From positions 30,823,501 to 30,887,500 of the forward strand of contig JAYKKT010000091.1 in assembly GCA_036023115.1 (NCBI GenBank): 64,000 bases of DNA, read 5' to 3'. A program made the translations under genes and the position numbers. Shown here piece by piece: positions 30,300 to 43,109 of this stretch (within the stretch, counting starts at the first letter, position 1; every line of letters begins with the position of its first letter). Source of the stretch: Brasenia schreberi. Its lineage: Eukaryota > Streptophyta > Magnoliopsida > Nymphaeales > Cabombaceae. The notes under the pieces are model-generated. The model saw only the letters and a list, made by a program, of their open reading frames with translations. It did no database searches and was not told the DNA's origin.

Positions 30300-32960
30300 T
30301 CTTTACTTGCCAAAGTTAAAGCTATGAACTTGGCAACCATGATAGAATCAGTGAAATAGCACCCCAAACCACTTGTAGAGATATAATCTTCCTAGTGGCT
30401 AACCTAACTAGCATCTGAATATCCTTTTAAAATTGAAGGACTTTCACTATAGAGTAAGCTATAGTCGATCATTTCATTCAAGTATTTTAATATTTGATGA
30501 ACACCATGTCAGTGGTCCTTACTTAGATTGTTTATATATTGGCTCAATCTGACCACTACATATGGAATGTTAGGTCGAGTACACGTTATAGCATACATCA
30601 AGCATCCAATAATTTTTGTATAAACACGTGCAACTGTGATAAATTACTATTTCGGTACTAACTAATGCTTGAGTCAAATGGTGTATTGCTGGGGGATGAC
30701 AATCAAAATAATTAAATTTCTTTAAAACTTTTTCAATATAATGAGATTATGTAAGCCCAATCTTATTATTCTAATGTATAGAATATCATTTCCTTCTCTC
30801 ATGTCTTTCATGTCAAAATTACTAAATAAGAATCCTCTTAGTGTTTTCTACTTCCACTAGACCAATATCAAAGATAGCATGTCATGCATATATATAAACT
30901 AATCATGACTCCTATTCCATTATGAACAATACTACACACACTTGTCGTTAATTTTATTTTGTATCTATTAAATGAAGAACAATCTCATCAAATTTTGATG
31001 TCATTGCTTATGGGCTTACTTAAACTATAAAAGGATTTGACTAATTTACAAATTTTATGTTCTTGCTCTTGTATAACAAAACTTTTGGGATGTTTCATAC
31101 CTCCTCCTCTAATTCACCATTTAAAAAAAAATTTAACATCTATTTAGTGAATAACCAATTTAAATATAGATGCAAGTGTTAAAAGGACTCTAATTGTACC
31201 TATTCTAACTATCGGTGTATATGTATCAAAATAGTCAATTCCTTCTTTTGAGAAAAATCTCTAGCAACAAGGCTAGCTCTAAATTTGTTAATTGTTCCAT
31301 CAAATTTCTTTTTCTTTTTGAAAATTCATTTACAATAGTTCTACAACTTCTTTCTTTTGGGTTTCATAGCTTTGATAATAGTTCTATAACTCCATACTTT
31401 GAGAAAGTTTAGGTTCGAAATTCTTTTCCTTTTATTTGGACTCTATTTTTAAAATAAAATAAATATTTAATAATGTTTCACCACAATGATCATTTGATAA
31501 ACCAAAATATGACAAAATAGAATTTATTTTTTCTTATAACACTCTATTTTTCTTTGGCACATTATTTTGTTGTAGAGAATAAGGAGTCATAGTTTGATGT
31601 ATGACTATTGTAGACTCAAAAAAATTAAGACTATAGTATTCTCCTTTTTTATTGGTTCTCAAACACTTAATGAAAGTTTTATGTTGAATTTCTACTTGAG
31701 TTTTGAAAATCTTAAACTTTTTTAAAATTACATCATTTGCATACATTAAATATACATGCAAAATTTAGTGTGATCATCAATAAAAGTTGCAAAATACATC
31801 TTTCTTCCTATTGTTGACCAATCATGCAAATCACAAACATCTTAATGTATTAAATCTAAAATTTTGGAACTTCTTTCAATTCTTGAAAGTAAGAGTTTAG
31901 TGATTTTGGTAAGCATGCAAACAAAACATAAATACATTGACTTGTCAATTTTTGAAATCACATGCAATTTTCTAAAATTCACATACCCCAAACAAAAATA
32001 CAACCAATTTGACAAGTCAATAATATAAGTAAAAGCATCCTTATTATTAAAATTTAACTTGAATATAGACTCACATATATAACGCTTCTCAACAAGCATA
32101 TCTCCTTTAGACAAAATAACTTGTCACCCTCAAATACACTTTTAAACCCACACTTATTAAGTAAGGAACCAACACCAAATTTTTCTTTATATCTGGTACA
32201 AAAAGCACATCCTTAAGAGTAAGAACTTTACCCGAAGTAAATTTGAGTTCAATCATTCCTTTGTCTTTTACTTGAGTCATAAAAGCATTGTCTATATACA
32301 AAACTGACTCATCTTCCTCTACTAAAGTTTTGAAGAGACTTTGGCTTTTACACATATAGCAAGTAGCACCAGAGTCTACCCACCAAGATCCAATGTCTTC
32401 TATTATATTTACTTATGATATGATGGCAATAAGATTGTCCTTAAAAGAATTAGGACTCTTGTCTTTATTCAACTTTTCAAGTATTGACATTTACTTTTAT
32501 AATCACCGGGTTTTCCACAATACTAGAATCAATCTTTATTTTTATTAGGCTTGGTGTCCCAACCATTGTTTTTATGAGATTTTTAAAATCTTGATTTCTT
32601 TTTTTTACAGGTTCTATAGACTTAGCTTCCTGCGTAACATAGACTTTCTCTTGAGTAGATTGGTCTTTAGAATAATCTTGTTTTCAGTATTCTTCCTCAA
32701 GCCTAAGATGATTACCCAATTACTTAAGAGAAATGTCTTCTTTATTGTGTTTTAGAGTTCTTTTAAAATCTTTCTAAGAAATAATAAGTTTGTCTATAAT
32801 AGAGGAGACAATGATGGTTTCATCTATGTTCATCTTATATTGTTTGAAATTATTAAAGATGTGTTCAAGCTCATATAATTACTTTATGATGGATCTATCA
32901 TCTATCATTTTATTGTTAAAAATGAATAAGATGCAATTCCCTTTTCTTTTATTATTTTAT
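30300..32960 (-). mobile_element. Ty1/copia gag-pol remnant, degenerate
   Basis: On the minus strand, in order: a zinc knuckle in the 'CGKPGDYKSKCQYLK' style (about 32530-32480); a protease and pre-integrase segment at 32390-32100 ('ELKFTSGKVLTLKDVLFVPD'); integrase parts at 31840-31534 ('KTFIKCLRTNKKGEYYS', 'HQTMTPYSLQQN'); then RT and RNase H phrases down to about 30350 ('YGIDYFDTYTPIVR' type, 'LMYAITCTRPNI', 'KGYSDASW'). The order protease-integrase-RT-RNase H is the copia order. Stops and shifts are frequent. It is flanked by probable LTR copies at 29170-29670 and 38876-39290, with other elements nested in its 5' part. Confidence 0.85.
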
Positions 32961-33213
32961 TTTCTTTTATGCTTACTATAACGAAAAAGAGTAGTATTGT
33001 AATATTGGTAGCATGTTGCCAATGACTAGTTGATTAACTCTTGGCAGTCTTGCTGCTAGATTCCTTCTTGTCTCTGCCCTATGAAAATGGTTGCCTAAAC
33101 TTTTTGTAAAAGATGACTATGATGGTTTGATTTCATTATTCCTCTCTTTTGAGAGGTCCCTATAATAAAATCATTCAATCTATTCCAACATGCATGCATA
33201 TGCTTTCTTTACA
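32926..33213 (+). repeat. LTR-like repeat, first copy, with adjoining primer site
   Basis: It resembles 38684-38870, with shared words such as 'gctgctagattccttc' and 'ctcttttgagagg'. It ends ...TTTACA and is directly followed at 33214 by tgatatcaaagtgagc, a near match to the initiator-Met primer-binding sequence. That suggests a plus-strand copia-type element inserted into the minus-strand copia. No coding domain of this second element was recognised in 33230-35080. Confidence 0.5.
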
Positions 33214-33229
33214 TGATATCAAAGTGAGC

Positions 33230-35080
33230 ATGATCATTTAGAGCAGTTATGGGTGATTGCATACTCGTTGAAAGTGTTGCTATCGTACTATTGATCGCTA
33301 TGTTGTGATTTGTGCTATAGTTTGTAGCTTATTGATAGATCTGCGATTTGTGCTATAGTTTGTGGCTTATTGTTAGATCTATTGTGTTGTGGAGAGTTTA
33401 AGTATACCATTGTTTTGTGTGTGTTGTTGCATAGGTGTGTTGCAAAAACACGAACAACATAATTGTAAACACTAGGTTCACCAGAAAGTCGGGTCAAACC
33501 TATGTTCCCATTCAACGGGGTGAAGAGGAAGACGTCGAGGGAAGCTTGAGGCCGCAAATGGGCTTGTTGCGACATCACGTTGTTGCTCGATGATGACCCT
33601 AATGATGGAAAGAGCCTTTGGCAAGTTCAGGCACTTGATGGTAAGTTAAGTTGTTGCCATGGGGTCATGAAGTTGATTTCGCACCAACAATTCCTCAAAA
33701 ATGCACAAAACCCCTCCATTTTCTCATTCTAACGGTGCATCAATATTTGGTCTATTGTATTTGTTAAGTATAGCAAGCAGTATCTTGGGTCGTATTGCTG
33801 TTGAAGATGAGCAAGGTGGACTAGAGGAAAGGAGGTCGACTACACAAATCTTCGGCGAGCAGATAAAGACATTGCTCACCAAAAGATACTAAGAAAGTCA
33901 AGCATCTTGGTAAAGTACTAGAACGAGAGGGTTTTGGTGAAGGTGTGGTTGTCCTTCTCCGCCCCTCTAAAGAGCATACAAGAGAAGCAACCAACTGGGT
34001 GGTAGAGATGTTGAGCGACCACCATCGTGGCTAATGATGAAGGTAGGCGAGAGAAAGAGAGAGAGACGTCTAGCTTTTTAGTGACAGGATGTTCGGGTCA
34101 GATTCATGGGACTTCGTCACCCGAGATCCAAACCCGAACTCTAGCTTTTTCTTGTATACATTCTTATCGATGGCTTTATCATTTCAAGCGATGGAGGAAA
34201 TGCCCTTTTGTTTTTGGGCTATTTATGATGATGTCATTCACAAAAAACTATGGGTTTTCTTTGGCATTCTAGCAGAATCAGTTCAAGTGTGTTCCTTCCA
34301 ACTTAATCTCGCTCGTGATATTTATGAGATTTATTGGTTGACCTTTCTTTATGAGGTTAGATTGTTTTTAAACACTAAGTTGCATCTTCATGTGATTAAG
34401 ATCATGTTGTGGCTATATGTCACAGTTGTTGGCTATTTTTTGAAGGCCTTCGTCTTAAGGTGATTCAGTTGAGATAATGACAACCTATATGTTGTTTGCC
34501 ATTGGTTGAAGATGAGTCAATGTTTGGAGATGCACTTAGTTTTTATTTGATATTTTGTGCTTGTGAGTAGCTTATCTTGATAATTTTGTTGTGCTTAATA
34601 TAGGTAATTGTTTTTCAAAAGGGCATACATAATTTTTATGCACATAAATCTTTGAAAATAATGCTAAAGGGAGTCTTACTTTGACTATTGACTATTCATT
34701 TGGTCTAGCTTTTTGGTGTATTTTGATCATTTTATATGAGTCATATTGATTAAAGGGGCCACTCTTTAAAACTTGTATATCTTATTATCAGTCAAAATAT
34801 TTGAGGATATACAAAGATTTTTTGTCAAATATTGTTTTTTTACACGAACCTTTTATGTTGAAAAGATTCTTGAAAATATTAGCTTTATAGGATTGCTTTG
34901 TTGATTATAATCTTCTCATATGTTTAAAATCAAATTTTAATAATCTTGGTGGATTCTCTTATCCTTGGATTTATAGTCATGTTTGGACTTGTGAGTTATT
35001 TAAGGGCCTTGGCATTATAATTGTTCTTGATGGTTTGAGTTCAACCTTGAAGCTCGGGTTTGAGATTAGCCTTAAAGATT
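33230..35080. other. Interior of a nested element, no protein domain recognised
   Basis: Open frames (33315-33578 minus, 33701-33892, 34027-34272 and 34089-34463 plus) carry no motif I know. Just before the LINE (35030-35080) are words like 'gctcgggtttgagattagcc' that recur after it (38066-38205). Confidence 0.35.
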
Positions 35081-35084
35081 ATTT

Positions 35085-38024
35085 ATGAATGTAGTGAAAA
35101 ATTTTCAGAGAGGGTCTTCGCATTTTGATTATGGACGGATGCGGGGGGTAAAGAAGCTAGTCCTAGATAATAAGATTCGTATTGGTTCTTGGAATATCAG
35201 AACATTATCGGGTAAGCTAATGGAGGTGGTAGATACTATGATTCGGAGAAAGATTCATATTCTATGTTTACAAGAGACAAAATGGGTTGGAGAAAAAGCA
35301 AAGGAGATAGAGGATACAGGTTTTAAATTATGGTACTCAGGTAAAGAAAAGGCCTGAAACGGAGTTGGTATTATCATAAATAAAGATTTAAAGGAGAGTG
35401 TAGTAGACATACAACGATATGATGACCGAATCATGACATTGAAATTAGTGTTAGGAGCAGAGGTTTTGAATATAGTTTGTGCTTACGCACCCCAAGTAGG
35501 ACTAGAAGATAGTATAAAGACAGTTTTTTGGGAAGAGTTAGATAAGGTGTTTCAAAAGATTCCACAAAAGGAGATGATTTGTTTAGGAGGAGATTTAAAT
35601 GGGCATGTCGGTAAAGAGGCATTAGGATATCAAGGGATTCATGGAAACTTTGGTTATGGGGATATAAACGAGGAAGGTAGGGAGATTTTAAATTTTGCTA
35701 TGTCATTTGATCTCTTTATAGTCAATACAATCTTCAAAAAATGAGATGAACATTTAATTACTTATAAGAGTGGCTTATCACAAACATAAATTGATTACTT
35801 TATTTGTAGAAAAAAAGATAGAGCGTGTTGTAAAGATTGTAAGGTAATTCCAGGAGAAAGCTTAACCACCCAACATCGACTTTTAGTTATGGATTTACAA
35901 ATAAAAAAATGGACAAAGAAGAAAAGAGTGCATCGAGCTATTCGGATTAAATGGTGGAACCTCAAAAGCGAGAAAGAAGATATATTTAAACAGAAAGTCC
36001 TTCAAGGAGATGTTTGGAATTATGTTGGCACACCTTGTGATATGTGGAACAATATGGCTATACATATTAGGAAAGTGGCGAAAGATGTGTTAGGGGTATC
36101 TAAGGGAGGTGTACCGACACAAAAAGAAGCTTGGTGATGGAGTGAAGTAGTACAAAATAAAATCAAGGCAAAGAGAGCATGTTACAAATTACATTATGCT
36201 AAGAAAACTAGTGAAACTTTAGAAGCTTATAAGAAAGCAAAGAAAGAAACAAAAAAGGCCGTTAGTGAAGCAAAAACTAAGATTTGGGAGGACTTATATA
36301 AAAAACTCAACTCAAAAGAGGGTGAAAGAGATATTTTTAGGATAGCTAGGGCTAGAGATAAGAAAACTAAAGATCTTAATTATGTTAGATGCATAAAAGA
36401 TGAGGATGAAAAAATTCTAGTGGCAAATGATGATATAAGAAATAGATGGAAAAACTATTTTTATAATCTTTTTAATGAAAATAAAGATGTTAGTATTAGT
36501 TTAGGAGATTTAGCCAAGTCAAAAAAGTATATAAACCACAATTTCTACCGACGTATTCAAAAGAATGAAGTCAAAGAAGCTCTTAAACATATGAAGAGTG
36601 GTAAATCGGTAGGACCAGATAATATTCCTATAGAAGTTTGGAAAATACTAGGAGAAATAGGAATCACTTGGCTCACAAGACTATTTAATGAAATATGGAA
36701 AAACCAAAAGATGCCCGAGGAATGGAGAGCAAGTACACTTATACTCGTATATAAGAACAAGGGAGACATTCAAAATTGTGCGAATTATCGAGGTATCAAG
36801 TTAATGAGTCATACTATGAAATTATGAGAAAGAATTATCGAACGTAGGTTAAGACAAGTATTAAGTACAATAGAGAACCAATTTGGATTTATGCCAGGTA
36901 GATCTACTATTGAAGCGATTCATCTTTTGAGACGTCTTATGGAACATTTTAGAGCAAAAAAGAAAGACCTTCACATGATATTTATTGATCTAGAAAAAAC
37001 TTATGATAGGATACCGAGGGAGGTTCTTTGGAGAACTTTGGAAAAAAGAGGTATCCCATTGACATATATTAACCTTATAAGAGACATGTATGATGGTGCA
37101 AAAACATGTGTGATGACTCATGAAGGAACGACAGACTTCTTTGAAGTTAATATTGGGTTACATCAAGCATCAACTTTAAGTCCATACTTATTTATAATGG
37201 TGATGGATGAGTTAACAAAACATATTCAAGATGAAGTACCTTGGTGTATGTTATTTGCAGATGACATTGTATTAGTAGAGTCTAAGGAAAAAGTTAATAG
37301 AAAATTGGAATTATGGAGAGAAACATTAGAAAACAAAGGCCTCCGACTTAGTAGAATAAAGACAGAATATATGGAATGTAAGTTTGATCATTTGGCTACT
37401 TCAGAGGACATAGAAATTAAAATTGACACACATTGCATTCCCCAAAAGGAAAGTTTTAAATACCTAGGGTCAATTTTTCAAAGTGATGGAAGAATTGATG
37501 GAGATGTTACACATAGAATTAATGCTGGTTGGTTAAAATGGAGAAGAGCATCAGGTATTCTTTGTGATAAGAAGATACCATTAAAATTAAAAGGTAAATA
37601 TTATAGAGCAGCAATTAGGCTTGCCATGTTTTATGGTTCTGAGTGTTGGGCAGTTAATCATCAACATGTACAAAAGATGTCTGTGACAGAAATGAAGATG
37701 TTGAGATGGATGAGTGGTCATACAAGAAAAGACCGTATACATAATAAGGTTATTAGAAACAAATTAGGAGTGGCACCAATAGAGGATAAAATGAGAGAAC
37801 ATCGTTTAAGATGGTTTGGACATATAGAAAGAAGATCAAAAGAAGAACTTATAAGAAGGTTAGAAAAACTAAATTTGGAAAGTATTAAAAGAGGTAAAGG
37901 ACGACCACAAAATTGTTGGAAAGAAACAATAAAGAATGATCTAGCTTATTGGGAGTTAACTGCTAACATGGCACGCGATAGGGATCTGTGGAAACAAAGA
38001 ATCCATGTAGCCGACCCCGTCTAG
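35085..38024 (+). pseudogene. LINE ORF2: APE-type endonuclease and reverse transcriptase, five stops
   Basis: One reading frame of 980 codons runs from 35085 to 38024 without any frameshift, broken by five stops at 35355, 35742, 35787, 36135 and 36825. The endonuclease domain has 'IGSWNIRTLSGK', 'LCLQETKWVG', 'CAYAPQVG' and 'LGGDLNGHVG'. RT blocks follow: 'GKSVGPDNIPIEVWK', 'YRGIKLMSHTMKL', '[14 protein letters not shown]', '[12 protein letters not shown]', 'LHQAST', the active-site 'LFADDIVLV' and '[10 protein letters not shown]'. The C-terminal part has '[10 protein letters not shown]'. Compared with the usual family wording, each stop can be explained by a C-to-T or G-to-A change (CGA, CAA or TGG codons). 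The copy cannot produce full protein but is structurally young. Confidence 0.9.
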
Positions 38025-38040
38025 TATGGGAAAAGGCTTA

Positions 38041-38063
38041 GTTGTTGTTGTTGTTGTTGTTGT
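38041..38063 (+). repeat. (GTT)n 3' tail of the LINE
   Basis: About seven and a half GTT repeats, a few bases after the ORF2 stop. Confidence 0.9.
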
Positions 38064-38065
38064 GG

Positions 38066-38680
38066 TTCGAGTTTAGCTTTACAACTTAGGTTTGAGCTTA
38101 GTCATAAAGCTTGGTTTTAGATGGTTCAAACTCTGTCTTAAAGCTCGAGTTTGAGCTAAACCTTAAAGCTTCGTTATGGATGGTTTGAGCTCTATCTAAA
38201 GCTCGGTTGGTGTTTGTTTATGAGATTGATGCACCTTGGTAGTTTGTAATGTCATGAGTTTGTTGTGACTCGTGAACTTATTTGTTATATTAAACAATCC
38301 TATTTAGGTGATCAATTTTCATTAAATAAACTTTTTCTTATATCTTTAGCAAAAAAAATTAAAAACTTCTTTGAAATTTTAAGATCATGCTTGATACTTT
38401 TAGGATTAAGAACTTATATTTCAAGTTTTTATTGTTCTATTTCTTAGATCTTAGTTACTTTCATTGAAATTTTATTTTACAAGTTTTCTTATAGGTATTA
38501 GAAGAAAAAATTATAAATTGGACATAAACTTAAGAAAAGGAAAATATTGGAGAGTTTTAAGACCGAATACAAAAGCTACCTTGTTGAGTTGCATATGGTT
38601 TCATCAAGTTGTAACTCTTAGCTTTATGATTTCACTTGTTTAGCAAACTCTTGGTGAGATCCCCGTGTTTGAACGGGTGT
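38066..38680. other. Non-coding DNA with imperfect 'gctcgagtttgagc' repeats
   Basis: From 38066 to about 38205 the words 'aaagctcgagtttgagctaa' and 'gatggtttgagct' recur with small changes. The same wording precedes the LINE at 35030-35080. The remainder has no recognisable content. Confidence 0.45.
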
Positions 38681-38683
38681 AAA

Positions 38684-38870
38684 AATGTATAAGATGTAAT
38701 TCTCTTTTATTTTTTTATGCTTATTGTAACAGGTAGGGGCAGTATTATATTACTCGCAACCTTGCTGCTAGATTCCTTCCCTTCTCATTCCTATAAAAAG
38801 GGTTGTGTAAATTTTGTGTAAAAGATGGCTCTAATGGATTGATTCTATTGTCTCTTTTGAGAGGGAAAAA
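38684..38870 (+). repeat. LTR-like repeat, second copy (partial)
   Basis: It resembles 32926-33165 but lacks the last 50 bases and the primer site. It directly abuts the copia LTR copy that starts at about 38876. Confidence 0.5.
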
Positions 38871-38875
38871 AATAG

Positions 38876-39290
38876 ATGAATCTTGTTTACAATGCCACTA
38901 TATATAGACATGGTAAAGATGTAACTCATCATATACTACTAAATACTCAAGAGTTACAATCACTTAATGTACTACTAATGAGCATAATTATCACTCAAGT
39001 AAATAGGTCTTAATGTCAAAATATAACTCAAAAATATTCAAGAGTTACCACCACTATATATGCTACTAATGAGAACAATTATCACTTAAGTGATTCTTTA
39101 TGTCATAACATAGTTGGAAAATGCTAATGAGTTATAGCCACTACATGTGCTATTAATTAGCACAATTATCACTTAAGTAAGTGGCTCTAAATACCACAAC
39201 ATGGTTGAAAAATGCTCACGAGTTACAGTCATTATATGTGCTACTAATGAGTACAATTATCACTTAAGTGACTATTAATGTCACAACAAG
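38876..39290 (-). repeat. Probable 5' LTR of the Ty1/copia remnant, truncated
   Basis: It matches 29175-29615, including four imperfect tandem units around 'cacaattatcacttaagt' at spacings of about 82-90 bp. Similarity stops at about 39288, so the outer end seen at 29670 is missing here. Confidence 0.6.
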
Positions 39291-42200
39291 TTGGGTAAAG
39301 GCCAGGTATACACATATACGGATCCACCTTGTTGCAGTCCTTAACCACGGACACCAGTGTTAGTGTATGCATGTGCCCATTGCCATCTCTATTTGTAAGA
39401 CCGTCAACAAGACCCATTTGATGTGGTGCTTGTACCTTTAGAGGTCATTTGGCCTCTCTTTGTTCGATTGTGACTGAACTTGCCATGTTTTTTGGGCAGT
39501 ACAATTTGTCATGATAACCTCCTTGTAATACGTTACATGTGGAGCTCATTGGAGTTGTTTGTGGCCCAGTATCTTGTTATGTAAAATTGTAACCTTTACA
39601 AGTTGGGTTGGGTCTCTCAACTAGTTTATGACGCACTTGTTGCTAACAGTTCAATTTCCAATTCATTTGTTTTTGGTTCACAATCATACCTAAACATAAC
39701 ATAAACAAAGTATTTTTGGCTAAAGCTAATCTTTATTTGTAAAACTTCTTAAAATGAGGCTTTTTGTAATATCTAATTTTGTTAGCTTAATTAAATGTTT
39801 TGCTATCATGATTCTAGACCCAAATTTCTTTAATTTTTTTAGTATCGTAGGCCCCTGATTTTAAGTATCCAATTTCCCTGCGATTTGAAGTTGCATTTGC
39901 CCCTATAGTATACATAATCCCTTAGTTTGGTCGTCAATTGCATGCATATTAATTACATAAAAAAAAGTGCCTTTAGTGTTTGCCTATTAGATTTTTAAGG
40001 TTTTAAACGCATAATTTTCATTTGCACACCTTTCCCTTTGTGATCTTTTTGTGTCACATAACATAGGCGGCCATTGAATTTGACCATGGACACCCTTTTT
40101 GTCCTCTTCTGCTTATTTCCTATTTTATACCATTAATACTTATTTTAGTCATCTTGTTATACTAGGTGTTGTCACCCATTAACCCGATTACTTTACACTT
40201 AGTCCCAGCCAATAGCTTCTTAGTGATTGCTACAATGCAGCATTTTCAGCATATTTTCAACATCATATAGATATAATGCATATATTAAATTAGTATTTTG
40301 CATTAGTTATAATCAGCATCAGTATAATTTGTTTTGGCATACTTTGGTTTCATTCCAGCAATTAGTTTTATTTCACCATATCACTCTTCATCTCTTTATT
40401 AAAATTTGGTTCACTGAAAATATCGTGACAACCATCATCATTTCATTCATGGTCCCTTTGCATATTTACACCAAAGTCTTTTATTTTTTGGGCCTTGATA
40501 GTCATATTTTAAATTTCAGTCTCATCAAAAATCTTCTTGATTCTTAAGCACTAGTTCTTGTTTCTTTTTACCGCATTCATTAGGTTTTTTGTATCAAATT
40601 TTACAAATTCATAGGGTATTGCAACCAATTTCTTTATTATAATCCATTCACTTTTCTTACTCGATCTTTATTGTCCTGAAATAGTTGCATACATTACACC
40701 AGCCTAGTAGTTGCATCGGATCTCATAGTGCTTTGCATCTTAGGCATAACATATAACCTTTAGATAGATTCTGATATCTTAGTTTGGCATCACCCTTGGT
40801 CCTTTTTTAGAATTTGGCATCATAGTCTTAGTCCCATAATTTTTCTCCGATTTAGTTATTGCATCATAGTTAGAGATCATCCTAGTTAATTATTATTTAT
40901 TTTTATACCATAGCTTTAGTTGCATTAAACCTTAGTCTTGATTTTAAATTTTTAACTCTACATAGCAACATTAATTCTTGTGGCTTTAATCTCAATATAA
41001 TCTTGTATTCTCGGCCTTAGATTTCCACCCATAGTTAACTTCTTTTTAAAAGCTTCACACCCTTTCCAATCCCTACTTGCCTTAACACATTAATTTGGAT
41101 ATAGCATAAACACACATGTTACCATTATTCTTTATAAAATTTGGTCTTAGGCGTCTCCATGTTCTCTTACATCTTAAAATACCTTGTCGCATTTATCAAG
41201 AATTGTCATTCCCAACTTTGGCATGAGAATCCCTCGCATTATCTTTGGTCATACAATCCTGCATATCACAATTTTCGGGCACATATCTTGTAGCACTTAA
41301 TCCATTTTCAGCATTTACATATTTTCACCCCTAGAATTATTTCAGGATACATCATAGTGTTTTCTACACTCAATACATAATTTCAACATATTTAAAATAA
41401 ATTTCAGCATCTCAAATAGCCATGCTCCTCCACTTAAGATTTTCTAAAATTTCTAACATAATAATTTGCATCTTAGGCATATACTTTTGGCATAAATTTC
41501 AGCATAAGCATATAGTAACATGTTTCAGCATATCTAGATTTTATTCTTGCATATAGTCCAGGTACATCATCATATAGTTGCTTGCATTGTCCCATATAGT
41601 TAGTATCGTCCAAACCACATTAGATCCATAACCCATATTAGAGGTCCATACCTATTTAGATCAAATTTAATTAAGAGTCTCATATTAGTGCTCATATCTA
41701 ATTTAGCATCCAAATCCAATTAGGACCCAAAACCAACAAGAATAAGAACCTTTTTTTACTCACATTACAACTCAAATGTGTAAATAATTTTCTCTTTTAT
41801 TGGTCAAGAATTTTGTAGCGTAAGAACCGAAGAATATAAGTTGAGGATTCAGTATAACCTAAAATTTATATATAATTATGCATCACAACATAAATTAATG
41901 TATTTGTTTATGTTTTATGTTTTGGAACAGCCTTGCATTGCTGGATTGAGTTCCTTACATTATTATATATACAATTAAACCGTGTCATGCTATGTGGGAA
42001 CTTAATCACCCGTTGCACTTTATTATTAAGATTTTAACTTTTCTACTTTATAGAGTTCCAAATTTGAAACTTGAAAGGAAATATGTCACAATTGAGTGTT
42101 AGCAACACATGATGCAAAGAGAAAGGTTGTCAAAGGTTGAGAAAACATGATGTAATGTTGAGAGAGATAAAGGTTAAAAACCCTGCTTTTTTTAAAAACT

Positions 42201-42470
42201 TACATTTAGAAAAAGGGATAAGCATTGATTGGTGCCTGCCCCCTAGTCCGTTGACGTGAAATGACCGACCATGAGTTAACTCTCTTTCTTCTATATATAA
42301 TATAATTATGTTGTTGTTTTTCATTAAATTTTATAATTTAAAGGGTGAGTGCCCATTCGCACCTGCCCCACACTCGTGAGTCTCGTGCATATTAGTAGTT
42401 AGTCTTTTCTTATATAATATATTATAAAAACGTATAATATATGTTAATATATTCTTTTATAATAGATGAT
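39291..42470. other. Long AT-rich non-coding stretch
   Basis: No gene or domain is visible in over 3 kb. From about 40200 to 41720 the plus strand is made of recurrent words such as 'cagcata', 'ttagtc', 'gcatca' and 'catatttt'. That could be an old LTR or untranslated region of a large retroelement. I found no second copy in the window. Confidence 0.4.
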
Positions 42471-42479
42471 ATACTGGAA

Positions 42480-42600
42480 TTAGAACCATCACAAAACCGA
42501 CATAGGAATTGGAATCGGCCCCGGCGGTTCCAATTCTAGGTTCCGGGGCAATTGGAATTTGGAACCAACCATTCTGTTCCACATCCACCATTAGTCCATG
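42480..42600. repeat. 'ggttcc/ggaacc' dispersed-repeat fragment
   Basis: Words such as 'ggcggttccaattctaggttc' and 'ggaatttggaacc' resemble those at 5560-5835 and around the hAT-like element at 52598. Confidence 0.4.
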
Positions 42601-42897
42601 GTCTTTGGCCTTTAATCAGGATCACTTCACACTCCAAATCCTTTGCCTCATAAGATTGTTATGCAAAATGAAATTGCATGTGTAGGGGGAAGAGAGGGAA
42701 GGAGAAATATGACACTTGTCTCGTTAGAATCCTTCGGGCCCATAGCTTACACAGGGAGAGGGAGAATAAAGTCAATGGAAACGATATCCCATGAAATAAT
42801 TAATCAAGAGAGAGAGAATTGTAATACGATCCACTTATTTCAAATTCTACCCAAACTCTACCACCCTGACTCGATTCGAGGTTTAGTCATGGGCAGG

Positions 42898-43030
42898 TAA
42901 GGATGTCAACAGGGTAGGTCTTGGTCGGGTATGCCTACACCCAGCTCTGGCCCGAACCTTAACAAGGCAAGTACAGGTTCGGGTTATCCTTCCCCTGGTA
43001 GGTATAGGGCGAGTAAAAGGCGAGAACCGG
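42898..43030. mobile_element. Possible hAT-type MITE end
   Basis: 'taaggatgtcaac' at 42898 followed by 'gggtaggtc' and 'gaaccttaac...gttcgggtta' wording resembles the start of common plant hAT-derived miniature elements. No matching end was found, so this is weakly supported. Confidence 0.3.
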
Positions 43031-43077
43031 TCAATATATATACGTGTACACAAAAACAAATACCTACATAGATAACA

Positions 43078-43078
43078 T

Positions 43079-43109
<31 letters not shown>
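43078..43109. repeat. (CA)n-(TA)n microsatellite
   Basis: CA dinucleotides at about 43079-43099, then TA to about 43109. Confidence 0.95.

Larger units (their letters stand above)
35085..38063 (+). mobile_element. LINE (endonuclease plus reverse transcriptase) with (GTT)n tail
   Basis: A non-LTR retrotransposon reads on the plus strand and ends in a GTT repeat (38041-38063) right after the coding region, a tail form I know from this plant LINE type. The 5' end is placed at the first recognisable coding sequence and may be truncated. It lies inside a region of nested LTR sequence and splits words that recur on both sides. Confidence 0.92.
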
